Shown here one piece after another: positions 13,301-22,555 of a DNA stretch of 64,000 bases. The stretch covers positions 124,001 to 188,000 of the forward strand of contig JBAIAA010000449.1 of assembly GCA_037893245.1 (NCBI GenBank), read 5' to 3'. Made by a program: the position numbers and the translations under genes. A model generated the notes under the pieces. That model did not search any database. It was not told where the DNA came from and worked only from the letters and a program-made list of their open reading frames with translations. The stretch is from Crossaster papposus. Lineage: Eukaryota > Echinodermata > Asteroidea > Velatida > Solasteridae. Positions within the stretch are counted from its first letter, which is position 1. The number at the start of each line of letters is the position of its first letter.

Positions 13301-16300
13301 ATCCCTAATTAAGAAAGGGTCAAAGGTCACCAGGGGTGTAAACTGAACACCAACAAAGAACAATGTAAGTGCAACTTGCATTTCTATGTGCATCAACCGT
13401 TTATTATGGACCAATCACTGATTACACAGCGCAATGTACGATCAAAATGTCTGATTAATGATTAGAATGGTAATTGAAATCATAAAACGAGCGTCAAAGT
13501 GTACATGTACATGTACTTTACCAAACGCAGGAACAAAACCCACCACATACAAAATATCACAAACAGTCATGAAGCTGATTACAATTGCCTGTACCCTCTC
13601 AAACACGAAAGGGTGTAAATATGTAATACGTTAAAGTTAGGGAATAAAAAGGTAAAGTTAGACAAGATGACAATACTGCCGCTTTCCTTAATGATTCTCT
13701 TGATGAAGAATGTGTAGTACCTAATGTTACATAAGAGTTTGTTCAAAAGCAAATATAATCTATGTCGGTTGGGGAAGCAACAGCTCTGGATGGCATTGGT
13801 GTTAAAATTGCCAAAATTGCTTCACCTTAGGCCTATATCATTAAATCTTTAACTGGTAATTTTAACCTGTCTATAAGATGTGAGCGATACCCTAAAAATT
13901 GGGAACATGCAAGAAATAAATGTAGTACAGGTAACTATCGGCCTATTTCTATACTGCCAATTATCTCAAAGCTACCTTGATGAAAACAATCTGATTTCCA
14001 GTCAGCATTTAGACCCCTGCACTCAACTGAAAGCACCATACACGACTTAACAAAATGTGTGTTGAGGCCATGGAGAATAGAGAAGTTACAGGCAGTGTGT
14101 TTATAGATCTCAGTAAAGTATTTGATTGTGTTAATCATGAAATCTTACCAGGGAAACTAGAAAAGATGAACATGTCATCTTCTGTAATTAATTGGTTTAT
14201 TAAAGTCGTAAATAAGTGATCGCAGTCAGTCTGTAAATATTGGCGGCACCATGTCCGTAAACATTGGTGTTCCGTAGGGGTCGATACTAGTTTATTGTTT
14301 ATACAAGTGATCTTCCTTTTTCTATATTCCCAAACTGCAACTTATTTATGTAAGCTGATGACTCATGTGAAGCTCCTCAAATACAGCTCTTACTAGTTTT
14401 CACAACTGGTGCGTAAGAAACAAGCTAGCATTAAACGCCACTAAAACTAAATGTATGCTTATTAGTACAAGGCAGAAAATATCAAATGTTGACTTAAAGG
14501 TAGTATACACTATTTGCGGATATCGAACAAAATGACTACCGATTTATTAAGAAATATTTTACTTATTTGAAAGTAAATAACAATTGCAGGCATCCAGCAA
14601 AATTATTGCGCTAGATATCCTGTATTTGTTCCAAAAATTAAATTTTATATAAACAAAATCACGATCGCCGGACGGTGAATCTAACAAAACAAGAACAACA
14701 AAGGAACCATTGCCCGACGCCGGTTGAAAACGACCGTTTTTGTTTTGCTTTTCTCAGGATCCGATATTGACTATAAAATACAACCCCCCAAATCCACCAA
14801 TTTATGATAAATAAAGCAATTACCAATGGTGTATCAACCTTTAAACATAATGCATGCATTGCTGAGTGATAGTCTTATTGAAAACGTGAAGTCTTGTAAA
14901 TGTGTGGGCGTAGTTATTGATGAGCATTAAGTTGGGGCCCTCATGTCGAATACGTAAGGAAAGCTGTTGTATCTAATTTGTAAGTTTAGTTATGCCAACA
15001 TTAGAGTATTGTTGTACTGTGTGAGAAGGAAGGTACATATCTCACGATAATATTTTAATGTCTCAAAATAGCGAATAGCAAAAAATAGCAAAATCTCGAA
15101 TAATCCTTAATGTACCTTCTTAGCATCTTTAGATTTTATGTTTGCTCGTCTTAATTGGGCTAAGTCAAAAAAGGCTACTCTTGTCTTCAAAAGTCTTAAC
15201 AAAATGACTCCTTTGTACATGACAAATTAATAGTTTCACACCAATTATAGTTGTTCGCGAAACAAGGCAATCAACCCACACGGCACTGACAGCTACGCCA
15301 CAAGTTCCGCTGTTAGTGGTGCAAATGTTTGAAATAATCTGCCCGAACAATTGCAAACATTGGACTCATTAAGCACATTTAAATCTGAGCTCCGTTGTGT
15401 CATCCGTTAGATATCATGTTCTTAAGCTTGTGATCAGTGATCGGTCTATGATAACCTGTTGATATACACATGAATGCAAGTTGCACTCAACGTTATAATT
15501 ATTGGTGTTTAATGACTTATAATGACCTTTGACCCTTTCTTAATTAGGGATGGCACCACTTGAAACTTTCTTAAGTGGCGGATTTTGCTCCAGCAAGGTG
15601 TCAGTTACACATTGACACTTGTTTTATCCTTGCACTCAAAATTATGATTAAACGTGTAATTAGCACTAATTAAAGACCTTCTTAAGTGTACTTAGCACCA
15701 ATTATATTGTTCTTAAGTATACAAATCCTATTCAGTACACGATAAACTTTCGACTCATGAAGAAATTATGTTTGCACTCAAGATTATGATTAAATCGAAT
15801 TTTGGGGGGTCTGTCAGGGGCTCCCCCCACCCAACGCACCACTCGCCAAACTTAAGAAAACCCATTTTGCAGTTGTCCCAGTCACCCCAACATATCCCAC
15901 GCTTCAAACCTTTTGCACTCAAAATTATGATTAAACCTGGCTGGGCTCCCGGACTAACACTGTTGTTATAGAAAACGAACCATCATCAAGATATTGTACT
16001 TCTCAAGGGGTACCACAAGGATCAGTGCTAGGTCCCCTGTTGTTCACACTATACACTTCACCACTAGAGGTACTAATTGACAATCACAATGTTCATAAAA
16101 TGTTTTACGCTGACGACACTCAATTGTATATAGCATTTAAACAGTCGGATGTAGGAGATGTTATTTCACAAATGGTTGATTGTGTTCAAGCAATTAAAGA
16201 ATGGTCACAAGTAAACGGTCTTAAGCTCAATAGCAACAAGACTGAATTTCTTCACATATCTTCACGTTTTCGTTCGACAGATCGTGTATCATTTATTGAC

Positions 16301-19300
16301 TTAGATGGCACGCAGGTTAATTCTGTAAGGAAGTGTAGAAATTTGGGTGCAATATTTGATGACCATTTCACTATGGACAATTTTGTTTCACAGAAATGCA
16401 GATCTGCATCTTTTGCACTTTACAAAATTGGAAAAATTCGCAATCTGATAGATAAACGTACTACTGAACACTTAATTCACGCATTTGTGATGTGTCACCT
16501 CGATTTCTGTAATAGCCTCCTTTCTGGGATTCCGGCTCGTCAGGTGCAAAAGATGCAGGTTGTGCAGAACTCTGCAGCTCGTCTTATTTTTCGCATTAGG
16601 AAACATGAATCTGTGTCTCTTCTCCTAAGAGAATTACATTGGCTACCCATTCACTCTCGCATTTCATTCAAAATGTTGTTGTTGGCATACGAGTGTTTTT
16701 ATAATTTTGCGCCACCTTATTTGATAGAGCTGTTAACATTGTACACACCATCAAGAAATCTTCGTTCTAATAAGAAAAAATTGTTTGTTATTCCACCAGT
16801 TTCAACCAGGTCATATGGTGAACGCAGCTTCGCTCACACTGCTTCAACCCTATGGAACAATCTCCCGGAACATTTGAAAAATATTGATTCCATTGATAAG
16901 TTCAAGATTGCTTTAAAGACGCACCTATTTAACATTTAGGTCATGCATTTTTGTTTGAAACCTAGTACATCTTGTATTTGTATTTTGTGGGAATTGTATC
17001 ATGCCAAAACCCCCCCAAACGATTCCCCACAGTCAAATCGGCTAGTTTCAATCATAACTCAATATAGCATAGCGCGACTTTACGCCGTTCCGTCGGAGCA
17101 GGTCACATGTAGTTTGTGAAGTTGGCTACGGGTACTCATTTACATAATATGGAATCGATCCTGACTTTAACAGTCGGGTACTGGGGTACACAGTCCCGAT
17201 GCACAGCCCTGTCTCATCACAGTTTAGCCATTATAAAATGACCGATATATAGTCACCAACCAAATCCAGTTTTCATTAAGCACTTAATTGTCAAGGATAC
17301 CACATAATTAACAAGTTAGAGGGCCGGGATAGCAAGGCGAAGTTATTCTGGTACTTGGAATGTTGGACTAACTTCAGTAATTTCAGTAAATGATTTACAA
17401 GGGGAAAAGGACAAGGTTTGATGTAATCCGCTGATAAAATAACTACTCCAGATATCTTTGCCTGGTGTTAACTGAAATATTTAGAGAAAAAATGCTTAAA
17501 GGAAAGTCAGGTTGGCGCAGCGGTTTGTTTTTCTAACCTACCACCGCTTAAACTATGACCCAGGTTCGAATCCCGCCTGGGCCAATATGTGGATTGGGTT
17601 TTCAGTCCCTGCTTGATTCCGTGGGTTTTCCCCCTGAATATTCTTCTGGGGTTTTCTTTCAAAACCTCTAAAACTGTAACTTCTTCACATTGTCTACTCT
17701 TACTTATTCATTCCTGTAATTGGCGCTGTAATCGCTGTTTGATGTTGAAATAAATTAATATAAAAATTTCATTAAAAAAACACTTTAGCTCAGATGGGTA
17801 GTCACCAACAAATGAATTAAAACACAACTATATTCTGCCCTACAATGTAAAAGTGCATTAACCACAAAAACTTAAAATTGAGAAAAATACACAAGTTTCT
17901 TTTCTATAAACACGTTCTATTTTAAAATGAACTATCAACACATTTTGACAGGTTTGCAGATACACTTTTCCATTACAGGGCCGTATAGTTAATAATCACT
18001 CATGTTTTCTATTGATCAACTTTTTAAAAAAATATATATATGCCGAGCCACAACACACAAGTAAGGAATCAGGTTACATTAAAATCCAACACTAGGCTTA
18101 AAAAGGTGTCATGACACTGAATTCCTGCATCAGGAAAAAGTAAACATTATATTGGGTTTCACCCTTAAAGGTAGGATACACCATTTGCAGATATCAAAAA
18201 ATATTTACTTTCAAATTATTAAGAAGTATCTTACTTATCTGAAAGTAAATAATGATTCAAGGCATCCAGCTAAATGATTGCGCTAGATATCTTGTAATTG
18301 TTCTGAAAAATAGAATTATATAAAAATTATATAAAGAAAATTCCTGATCACTGGACGGCGATCGCGAAAAAACAATAACAACATAAAAATAACTGCCCGA
18401 CGCCGGTTGAAAACAAACGCTGTTTTTGTTGCTTTTCTCAACATCCATGATTGTAAAACAGTTAAATTATATTTACTATAAAATTAAAAAAACTAAATCC
18501 ACCCAATCCTGATAATTCAAGCAATTACCAATGGTGTATCCTACCTTTAACTATCAACATTTATAAATGCTCTAACGCAAAGTCTGTGCTTTTCAAAGCA
18601 AAACAAATCCCAGTGTATAGCGTATGTAATTATAGACCAAAGTTTAACCTTTCATTAACTGAGCTTTAATGTGAAATCTGCATGGGAGTTTAAAGGAGGA
18701 AAAGAAACAAGAAAAAAAAAGAGTGAAAGTTGACAATATCTTAAGGGTAATTTAAAATTGAAATCCATTATTTTCATTGGCAAAGTGCCTCTCACAGCTT
18801 TTATTTATGGTCCGCCAAATGACTTCAGGTCTGTTTGAAAAGGAGGGAAAAAATTGACTCCTTTGGGACCAGGTCAAGCAAAATGGAACTGGTGGGCCAA
18901 CCCAGGCAGAACAATCTACATTGCTAAACAAGCAGAATTCCAATAGTCCTGGGTTTATGGGAGACCCCACCTGCGGGTGAATTTCTGACTGTTTTCTATA
19001 CAAATCTTGCTTCCAGTTACTATAACCATGCTATAACCCTGGGGCCAATTTCATAGAGCTGCTAAGCAAACAAATTTGCTTAGCACAAAAAAAGTCTTGC
19101 TCATTAAAAACAGGGGCCAATTTCATAGAGCTGCTAAGCAAAAAAATTGCTTAGCACAAAAAAGTCTTGCTCATTAAAAAAACAGGTTACCAGCCAAAAT
19201 TATACGTGTTTTTCATGCTAAGCCAAAAACCAGCTGATTATCAATCCAAAACAATAAAGATCACGTGAAAATTGTTAGGTAACCTTGTTTTTGCCAAGAA

Positions 19301-21090
19301 CAAATTTTCATGCTAAAGCAAATGTTTGTGCTTAGCAGCTCTATGAAATTGGCCCCTGGTTACCTGCCAAAATTATACATGTTTTTCATGCTAAGCCAAA
19401 AAACAGCTGATTATCAATCCAGAACAATAAAGATCAGGTAAAAACTTGGTCTGTAACCTTGTTTTTGCCAAGGACAAATTGTCATGCTAAGCAAATTTTT
19501 GTGCTTAGCAGCTCTATGAAATTGGCCCCTGCATTTACTGACAATTAATTTGTTATACTCGGACACTGGGGAAAGTTTGTTAGTACAAATTACAAATAGG
19601 AGCAGAGGGAAAACTCTGGTATCGTTTTTACAGTTTGGTAATCATTTCCAGATGTTGACTCTAGAGGCCCTTTGGATCTTTTGGGGAAATTGGGGTTGGA
19701 TTACTGGGCTTCAAAATTCACCCCTTCTTTTGTTGTATGGGGTTAGAGCTCCCAGCTTAGAGGGCAATGACCTGAGGTTCCCCTCCCTCCGCTCCCCTCT
19801 CCCTGGGGTTCTTCAAGGGAACCAAGGAAATAATAAAATAGCATACTTTATTGTACATTCCAAAATTGGTAGCAAAGAGCAATTCCTTGGTGTTGGATTT
19901 AAAGGTAGGATACACCATTGGTAATTGTTTGAATTATCAGAAATGGGGGAATTTTAAGGGTTGTAAATTTTATAGTAAAATCATTTAACTGACATGTCCC
20001 AAGTTTTACAATTTTGAGTGACAAAAAAAGCAAGAAAAACGGCATTCGTTTTTTTAACCGGCATTTTTTTTTTTGTGATCGCCGTTCGGTGATCAAAGAT
20101 GTTTTCTAATAATTTGGTAGTAAATTGTTTGGATATCTGCAAATGGTATATCCTACTTTTATTCAAAATTGGCAAAATACTGACTTTTACAGATTTAAAA
20201 TATAGCATATACAGTCCTAGTAAAGATGTAGCCTACATAATTTGTGGTCAAACAAATGTCAAAGTACATTCAGGTGCAGCCTTTAGTACAAATAATAACA
20301 TTAACAACCTCCCCCACCCTCCTCCCCTCCCCCCCCCCCAAAAAAAAAAAAACCACACACACAAAAAACCAGAGAGAAGGTATCAAACAACAGTGTAACA
20401 AATATTTACAAAGAAACCTAAAGTTTCAAAAATTCAATACAAGAACATGTTATATAAAACTTTAGCAGATAATTGAAAATGACATGTAATAGGCCTAGTA
20501 CTCCATTTTTTGACGCAACCTGTCACCAATCCAAATTTTGATTGAAATTTTACACTGAAGTACCAAAAGTGGCAAAACCTTTCTGTTGGGTTGGGTACCG
20601 GTATTACTAGGTTCTATAAACACTTTTCACTCACCGATATGGTAATGGGGAGTCTCGCATAGGCCTCGAAGGACGTGGCCTTTGGCGCGCTGGACTCCTG
20701 ATCTCCTTGGGTGATGAATCCTCTTCGCACCCTGTTCAGCCCCCGCAGGTCAGCCGTGCCTGGTTCGTCTGCAGCTGCAACATTTGCCGTTCGTAGTCCA
20801 AACTCTGCCCGTACTTGTTCGTTGTCAGTACCGCGACGCGCTGTCCCCGCTTGCCCGGGGCTCCGCTGCGAGTCACCCGCGGAGCCGCTCGAAGGCAACA
20901 CGGTTATGTCTAACAGAATCTCCCCGTCTGGGCAGGAACATTTCTGGCCCAGTTCGGCACTCAGGCTAGCAAAGAAGACGTAGGTAAACCCGAAGCAAGT
21001 TACCGAGAAGACGAACAGCAGCGCCAGGCCGAAATACAGGATTTTCACGTGGAGCGCGTGGGCGCACACGTTGGTTTTGTCCCCCGCCAT
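805..21090 (-). CDS. Transmembrane collagen-like protein (colmedin/gliomedin-like or membrane-collagen-like), partial at C-terminus
   Basis: Four exons on the minus strand (21090-20635, 7160-7109, 4802-4668, 1374-805) join with matching splice phases (0, 1, 1) and GT/AG boundaries. The product starts MAGDKTNVC, has no signal peptide but one hydrophobic segment at about residues 16-41, then a furin-type RVRR site near residue 120. These are the hallmarks of type II membrane collagens and of gliomedin/colmedin proteins. A short Cys-bearing linker exon follows, then two Gly-X-Y blocks, each ending in a C-X-C motif (NCNCSTD and NCSCTD) that could tie the trimer together. The last donor (799-804, minus strand) shows the gene continues past the left edge. 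An olfactomedin domain there would make it a colmedin; its absence would favour a COL13/23/25-type collagen. The 13.5-kb intron carries the nested LINE. The 52-bp exon is the least certain link, and further small exons may be missed. Confidence 0.78.
1590..2275. repeat. ~85-bp direct repeat flanking a family A copy
   Basis: TTAAATTCGGTAAATTCTAAC through TTATTCTTCAAAG occurs at 1590-1674 and 2190-2275, 600 bp apart. The second copy begins at the right TTAA of the family A element. Confidence 0.88.
1850..2193 (+). mobile_element. Family A MITE copy
   Basis: Starts TTAAAGGTAGTATACACC and ends AACTACCTTTAA. Its interior matches the family: TATTTTATAGTAAATATCG, the ACCGGCGTC segment, and GGATATCTAGCGCAATCA. 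Confidence 0.85.
2547..2788. mobile_element. Family C palindromic MITE
   Basis: 242-bp near-palindrome with ends GGGCCAATTTCACGGAGCTG and inverse, internal repeats of TGCTTAGCA, and CAG on both sides as a 3-bp target duplication. Confidence 0.88.
3092..3484 (+). mobile_element. Family B MITE copy, full length
   Basis: TTAA-flanked, terminal repeats AGGGATCGTATACGTTTGG and its near-inverse. The interior includes GGTTATGTCCACGCAGGAAG and CACTGCAGTAACGCTTCTCA. Confidence 0.9.
3850..4231 (+). mobile_element. Family A MITE copy, full length
   Basis: TTAA-flanked copy with both terminal repeats (AGGTAGGATACACCA and its inverse) and the central inverted CG-rich core. Its last ~90 bp plus ~80 bp of flank are duplicated at 4331-4510. 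Confidence 0.9.
4331..4510 (+). repeat. Tandem duplication of a MITE end and its flank
   Basis: Nearly repeats 4144-4312, starting AATCATTATTTACTTTCAGA and continuing through TTTAAGTATTTTCAAATTT into non-MITE flank, with few differences. The copied unit crosses the MITE boundary, so this is a segmental duplication and not a second insertion. Confidence 0.85.
4668..4802 (-). CDS. Collagen-like gene, first Gly-X-Y block exon
   Basis: A 135-nt exon entering and leaving in phase 1. It encodes about 13 uninterrupted Gly-X-Y triplets starting GPQGPAGRE, then the sequence CNCSTD. The acceptor has a long T-rich tract (ctttctttag) and the donor is gtgagtac. The 135-nt length (a multiple of 9) is typical of collagen exons. 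Confidence 0.85.
5127..5330 (-). mobile_element. Family A MITE fragment
   Basis: One end (GGAGGATACACCATTTACAG) and the segment AATGATTGCGCTAGATATCC are present; the other half is missing. Confidence 0.75.
5539..5603. repeat. 9-bp microsatellite TTTTACTAG, about 7 units
   Basis: Perfect tandem TTTTACTAG; a C-run and an A-run lie just upstream (5469-5499). Confidence 0.95.
6158..6399 (+). mobile_element. Family D MITE (piggyBac-like)
   Basis: TTAACCAGTTCGCGCCGGGA to TCCGGCGCGAACTGGTTAA; the C-C start next to TTAA is the piggyBac pattern. Confidence 0.9.
6623..6778 (+). mobile_element. Family A MITE fragment
   Basis: TTAA plus the left ~150 bp of the family (AAGGTAGGATACACCATAG, then TTTTATAGTAAATATCGTTT); the right half is lost. 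Confidence 0.8.
7109..7160 (-). CDS. Collagen-like gene, short linker exon
   Basis: A 52-nt exon between a taacag acceptor and a gtaagtgag donor. It enters in phase 0, matching the end of exon 1, and leaves in phase 1, matching the next collagen exon. It reads IDSIIAFCNETTSRCPS plus one base and has two cysteines. The support is the splice sites and phase agreement only; there is no recognisable domain. Confidence 0.55.
8328..8398 (-). tRNA. tRNA-like sequence, probably a SINE head or tRNA pseudogene
   Basis: 71 nt on the minus strand with a perfect 7-bp acceptor stem (GGCAAGA/TCTTGCC), an A-box TAGCTCAGTTGGT and a B-box AGTTCAAGTCC. The D-, anticodon- and T-stems are imperfect and no anticodon can be assigned with confidence. 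A related piece at 53985-54090 shares the neighbouring GACTAGGT sequence, so this is more likely the head of a SINE than a working tRNA gene. Confidence 0.5.
8661..9048 (+). mobile_element. Family A MITE copy, full length
   Basis: 388 bp with TTAA on both sides and both terminal repeats intact; it is among the best-preserved copies. The central CG-rich inverted core (CGCGATCGCCAGACG) is visible. Confidence 0.92.
9398..9569. mobile_element. Element J, ~170-bp inverted-repeat element
   Basis: AGCATGATATGTGGCAG at the left and CTGCCACATATCGTGCT at the right, each followed inward by a C- or G-run (CCCCCCCTCTT / AAGAGGGGGG). Confidence 0.75.
9998..10238. mobile_element. Family C palindromic MITE
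   Basis: Same ends and interior as the other copies (AACAATAAAGACCACGTGAA); CTG flanks on both sides. Confidence 0.88.
10855..11241 (-). mobile_element. Family A MITE copy, full length
   Basis: TTAA at both ends, both terminal repeats, reverse orientation, 387 bp. It lies about 300 bp upstream of the LINE remnant. Confidence 0.92.
13670..15405 (+). mobile_element. Decayed second LINE fragment inside the foldback element
   Basis: Broken reading frames keep recognisable RT traces: ATALDGIGVKIAKIA, GNYRPISILPIISKL, FQSAFRPLHSTEST, a GVP-GS-L box near 14268, and a C-terminal part with LVFKSLNKMTPLYM, NNLPEQLQTLDSLSTFK near 15180-15400. Many stops and a MITE (14494-14844) interrupt it. It is a different, older lineage from the surrounding LINE. 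Confidence 0.7.
14494..14844 (-). mobile_element. Family A MITE copy, innermost of the nest
   Basis: TTAA-flanked 351-bp copy lying within the decayed LINE piece, which is itself within the foldback element. It is slightly internally deleted. Confidence 0.88.
17508..17768 (+). mobile_element. tRNA-derived SINE, type 2
   Basis: tRNA-like head with an A-box-like TTGGCGCAGCGGTTTG and a B-box GGTTCGAATCC, then a unique body (GGGTTTTCAGTCCCTGCTTGA, CTTCTTCACATTGTCTACTC) and a short AT tail. Confidence 0.85.
18165..18550 (-). mobile_element. Family A MITE copy, full length
   Basis: TTAA-flanked 386-bp copy with both terminal repeats. The core shows GGACGGCGATCGCGAAAAAA. Confidence 0.92.
19042..19528. 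mobile_element. Family C MITE containing a second family C MITE
   Basis: Outer copy 19042-19113 plus 19356-19528 with CTG on both sides; inner copy 19114-19355. The outer sequence resumes at GGTTACCTGCCAAAATTATAC exactly where it stopped, so the inner copy inserted into the CAG of AAAACAGGTTACC. Confidence 0.9.
19899..20162 (+). mobile_element. Family A MITE copy, internally deleted
   Basis: Left end intact with TTAA; right end TATCCTACTTTTATT with the TTAA decayed. About 120 bp of the middle is missing. Confidence 0.8.
20635..21090 (-). CDS. Collagen-like gene, coding exon 1: membrane anchor and furin site
   Basis: Exactly 152 codons, ending in phase 0 at a consensus gtgagt donor (20629-20634). 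I start at the ATG at 21090 because it has A at -3 and G at +4; an upstream in-frame Met would add a basic stretch before it. The hydrophobic run is about residues 16-41, followed by Cys-X-Cys-Pro-Asp-Gly (51-56), a low-complexity ectodomain stem and RVRR at 120-123. The exon is GC-rich compared with its surroundings, as expected for the 5' end of a gene. Confidence 0.8.
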
Positions 21091-22543
21091 TTTCAGCAAT
21101 GTGCACGTCGCGTTAACGCGTGTTGGCCTAAATAGTCGTCGATATTTTGTCACCGCGCGCGGGTGCACTGTCTTATGTACGTTTTGTCTTCATTGTGTGG
21201 TGACGTGACCTGCGTAAACTTTCAACCAATAGGAGCAGTACGACTAATTAATTATATCGCTACAATGGGCAGGTGCAATCGTCAATTCTTGGCTGGTGAG
21301 AGTTGTTTTGTGTGTGTTCCCACATTTTGTGCAGTCTACAAATATTATTCTTGCTTTATTTTCTAAAATTACAGTGAAAAAAAATTAGCAGCGGAATGGA
21401 AATTTTGAGTAAATGGGAAAAATGGGAAATGACAACTTAAATGCGGCGTGTGATTTTATTCAACCAGAAACTGGACCACTCGTAAAGACCCATCGAACTG
21501 TTCGTGCATTGATTATCTTTCTTTTTTCAATGATTTTATGAAGAAGAAAAAATATCAAGAGAAAATACAGACCAAGGTTTTCCTGTTCTCTTCATGGGGC
21601 TTCAGACAGAATAGGAACTCCTGTGGGTTTTTGGCGCCTTTCGTGCTCCGAACAATGGTCTCTGGGCGTGCACTCTTTGACCCGTGCTTTTTGTGGATCG
21701 GAGCTTAGAACCGAATCCGTCCGGTAAAGGCCCCTATTTGTCGAAGCTGTGAATGTTGAGCTACTTAGCTCGATCAAGTGCGAGTTGTGAAAACTCCGGG
21801 CACAATGCCCGGGTGAATTGGTCCGTTACAGTGATCGGTGCTTTACAGAGTGTTCAGGAAGCCGGGCTTAATTCCGTGTTTAGCCAGAATGCGCCGATCC
21901 TCGTAATTAATTTGCACTTGGTAGTGTTTAAATCACCAAAATGCGGTTTGACTGTTGGCCTTCGAGAGAGGCTCGTGTTAACAACACGGAGTGGCTAACT
22001 GTGACAAAACAGTGGGACTTTGAAGTTTGATTTCCAACATTATTAACGGACAATTTTGCTCTTTTAAACCCATCTCCAGTTCAGCAAACACCCAAGTTCA
22101 CGTTGGAATCAGCAACCATTTTTATTGGGCTCCTAGTATCCGAAAGCATGCGCACTTGTAAATAAAGTGACATAATAGATCCAAGTGATAAATGCCCCAA
22201 CTTCTCAAATTTTGGGAAAAGATACTTGCAACTCTCCAAGGTGTTTGCCACACACATGAAACAAAAGCTATTTCATAATCGTTCATTTATGCCTTCACTC
22301 CATTGCAAAAATAGAGTACTTTTAAGGACCAATTCTTTCAATTTTTACAGTAACACAACTGGCAGTCATATGCATGGCTTTTACAATTTGTTGATCGAAG
22401 CATCAAGTTCATAGCCCATAAAATGCTTTAATAGAAGATAATTTGAGGGCGCGAAAATCGTAATTTTTCGGGGCTATTTACCGGTCAGAGTTGTTATTAA
22501 GTACAGGAAATATTTGTAGGGTACCAGCCAAAAAAGTCATGCA
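21091..22543. other. Upstream region of the collagen-like gene
   Basis: 21091-21240 is CG-richer and is where its promoter should lie; no TATA box is evident. 21580-22000 is also CG-richer than average, with short palindromes (CTCCGGGCACAATGCCCGGG) but no coding signature I recognise. Confidence 0.5.
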
Positions 22544-22555
22544 ATGATTGAAGCC

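Larger units (their letters stand above)
12605..15956. mobile_element. Foldback-type DNA element with 546-bp terminal inverted repeats, inserted in the LINE
   Basis: 12605-13150 and 15411-15956 are inverted copies of each other, beginning TAGTCCGGGAGCCCAGCC. The flanks are ACA at 12602-12604 and ACA at 15957-15959, a 3-bp target duplication; removing the element and one ACA joins the two RT halves in frame. Within the arms a motif close to AATCATAATTTTGAGTGCAA recurs about every 140 bp. The left arm is followed by a diverged second copy of its inner part (about 13150-13440). No transposase is seen: the core holds a decayed LINE piece instead. Confidence 0.85.
11528..16939 (+). mobile_element. 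CR1/L2-type non-LTR retrotransposon (LINE), 5'-truncated, interrupted by a 3.35-kb element
   Basis: Two reverse-transcriptase segments on the plus strand, 11800-12604 and 15959-16939, are halves of one coding region. The first carries LDPIPTHLLK, NYRPIANSKFFSKTLE, FQSGYRSFHSVETALL and LLDFSSAFDTIKHDIL; the second carries GVPQGSVLGPLLFTLYTSPL, the catalytic YADDTQLYI box, GLKLNSNKTEFL and the typical C-terminal ERSFAHTASTLWNNLPEHL. Upstream, 11528-11780 encodes the endonuclease-RT linker (HPNSPWFNDELRTAKQELR) in another frame, so there is a frameshift near 11765-11780. The nuclease domain is missing. No poly(A) or clear 3' repeat is visible after the stop at 16939. The clade assignment is from motif style (YADDTQLYI, DFSSAFDT). 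Confidence 0.9.
16940..20634. other. Collagen-gene intron 1, remainder
   Basis: It holds the type 2 SINE, two family A copies and the double family C copy. The rest (17000-17500, 18551-19040, 19532-19898, 20163-20634) is AT-rich with C/A homopolymers near 20330 and no supported exon. Confidence 0.6.

Noticed and set aside
18752..19003. Candidate extra exon of the collagen-like gene in intron 1
   Set aside because: No Gly-X-Y pattern and no phase-compatible splice-site pair.
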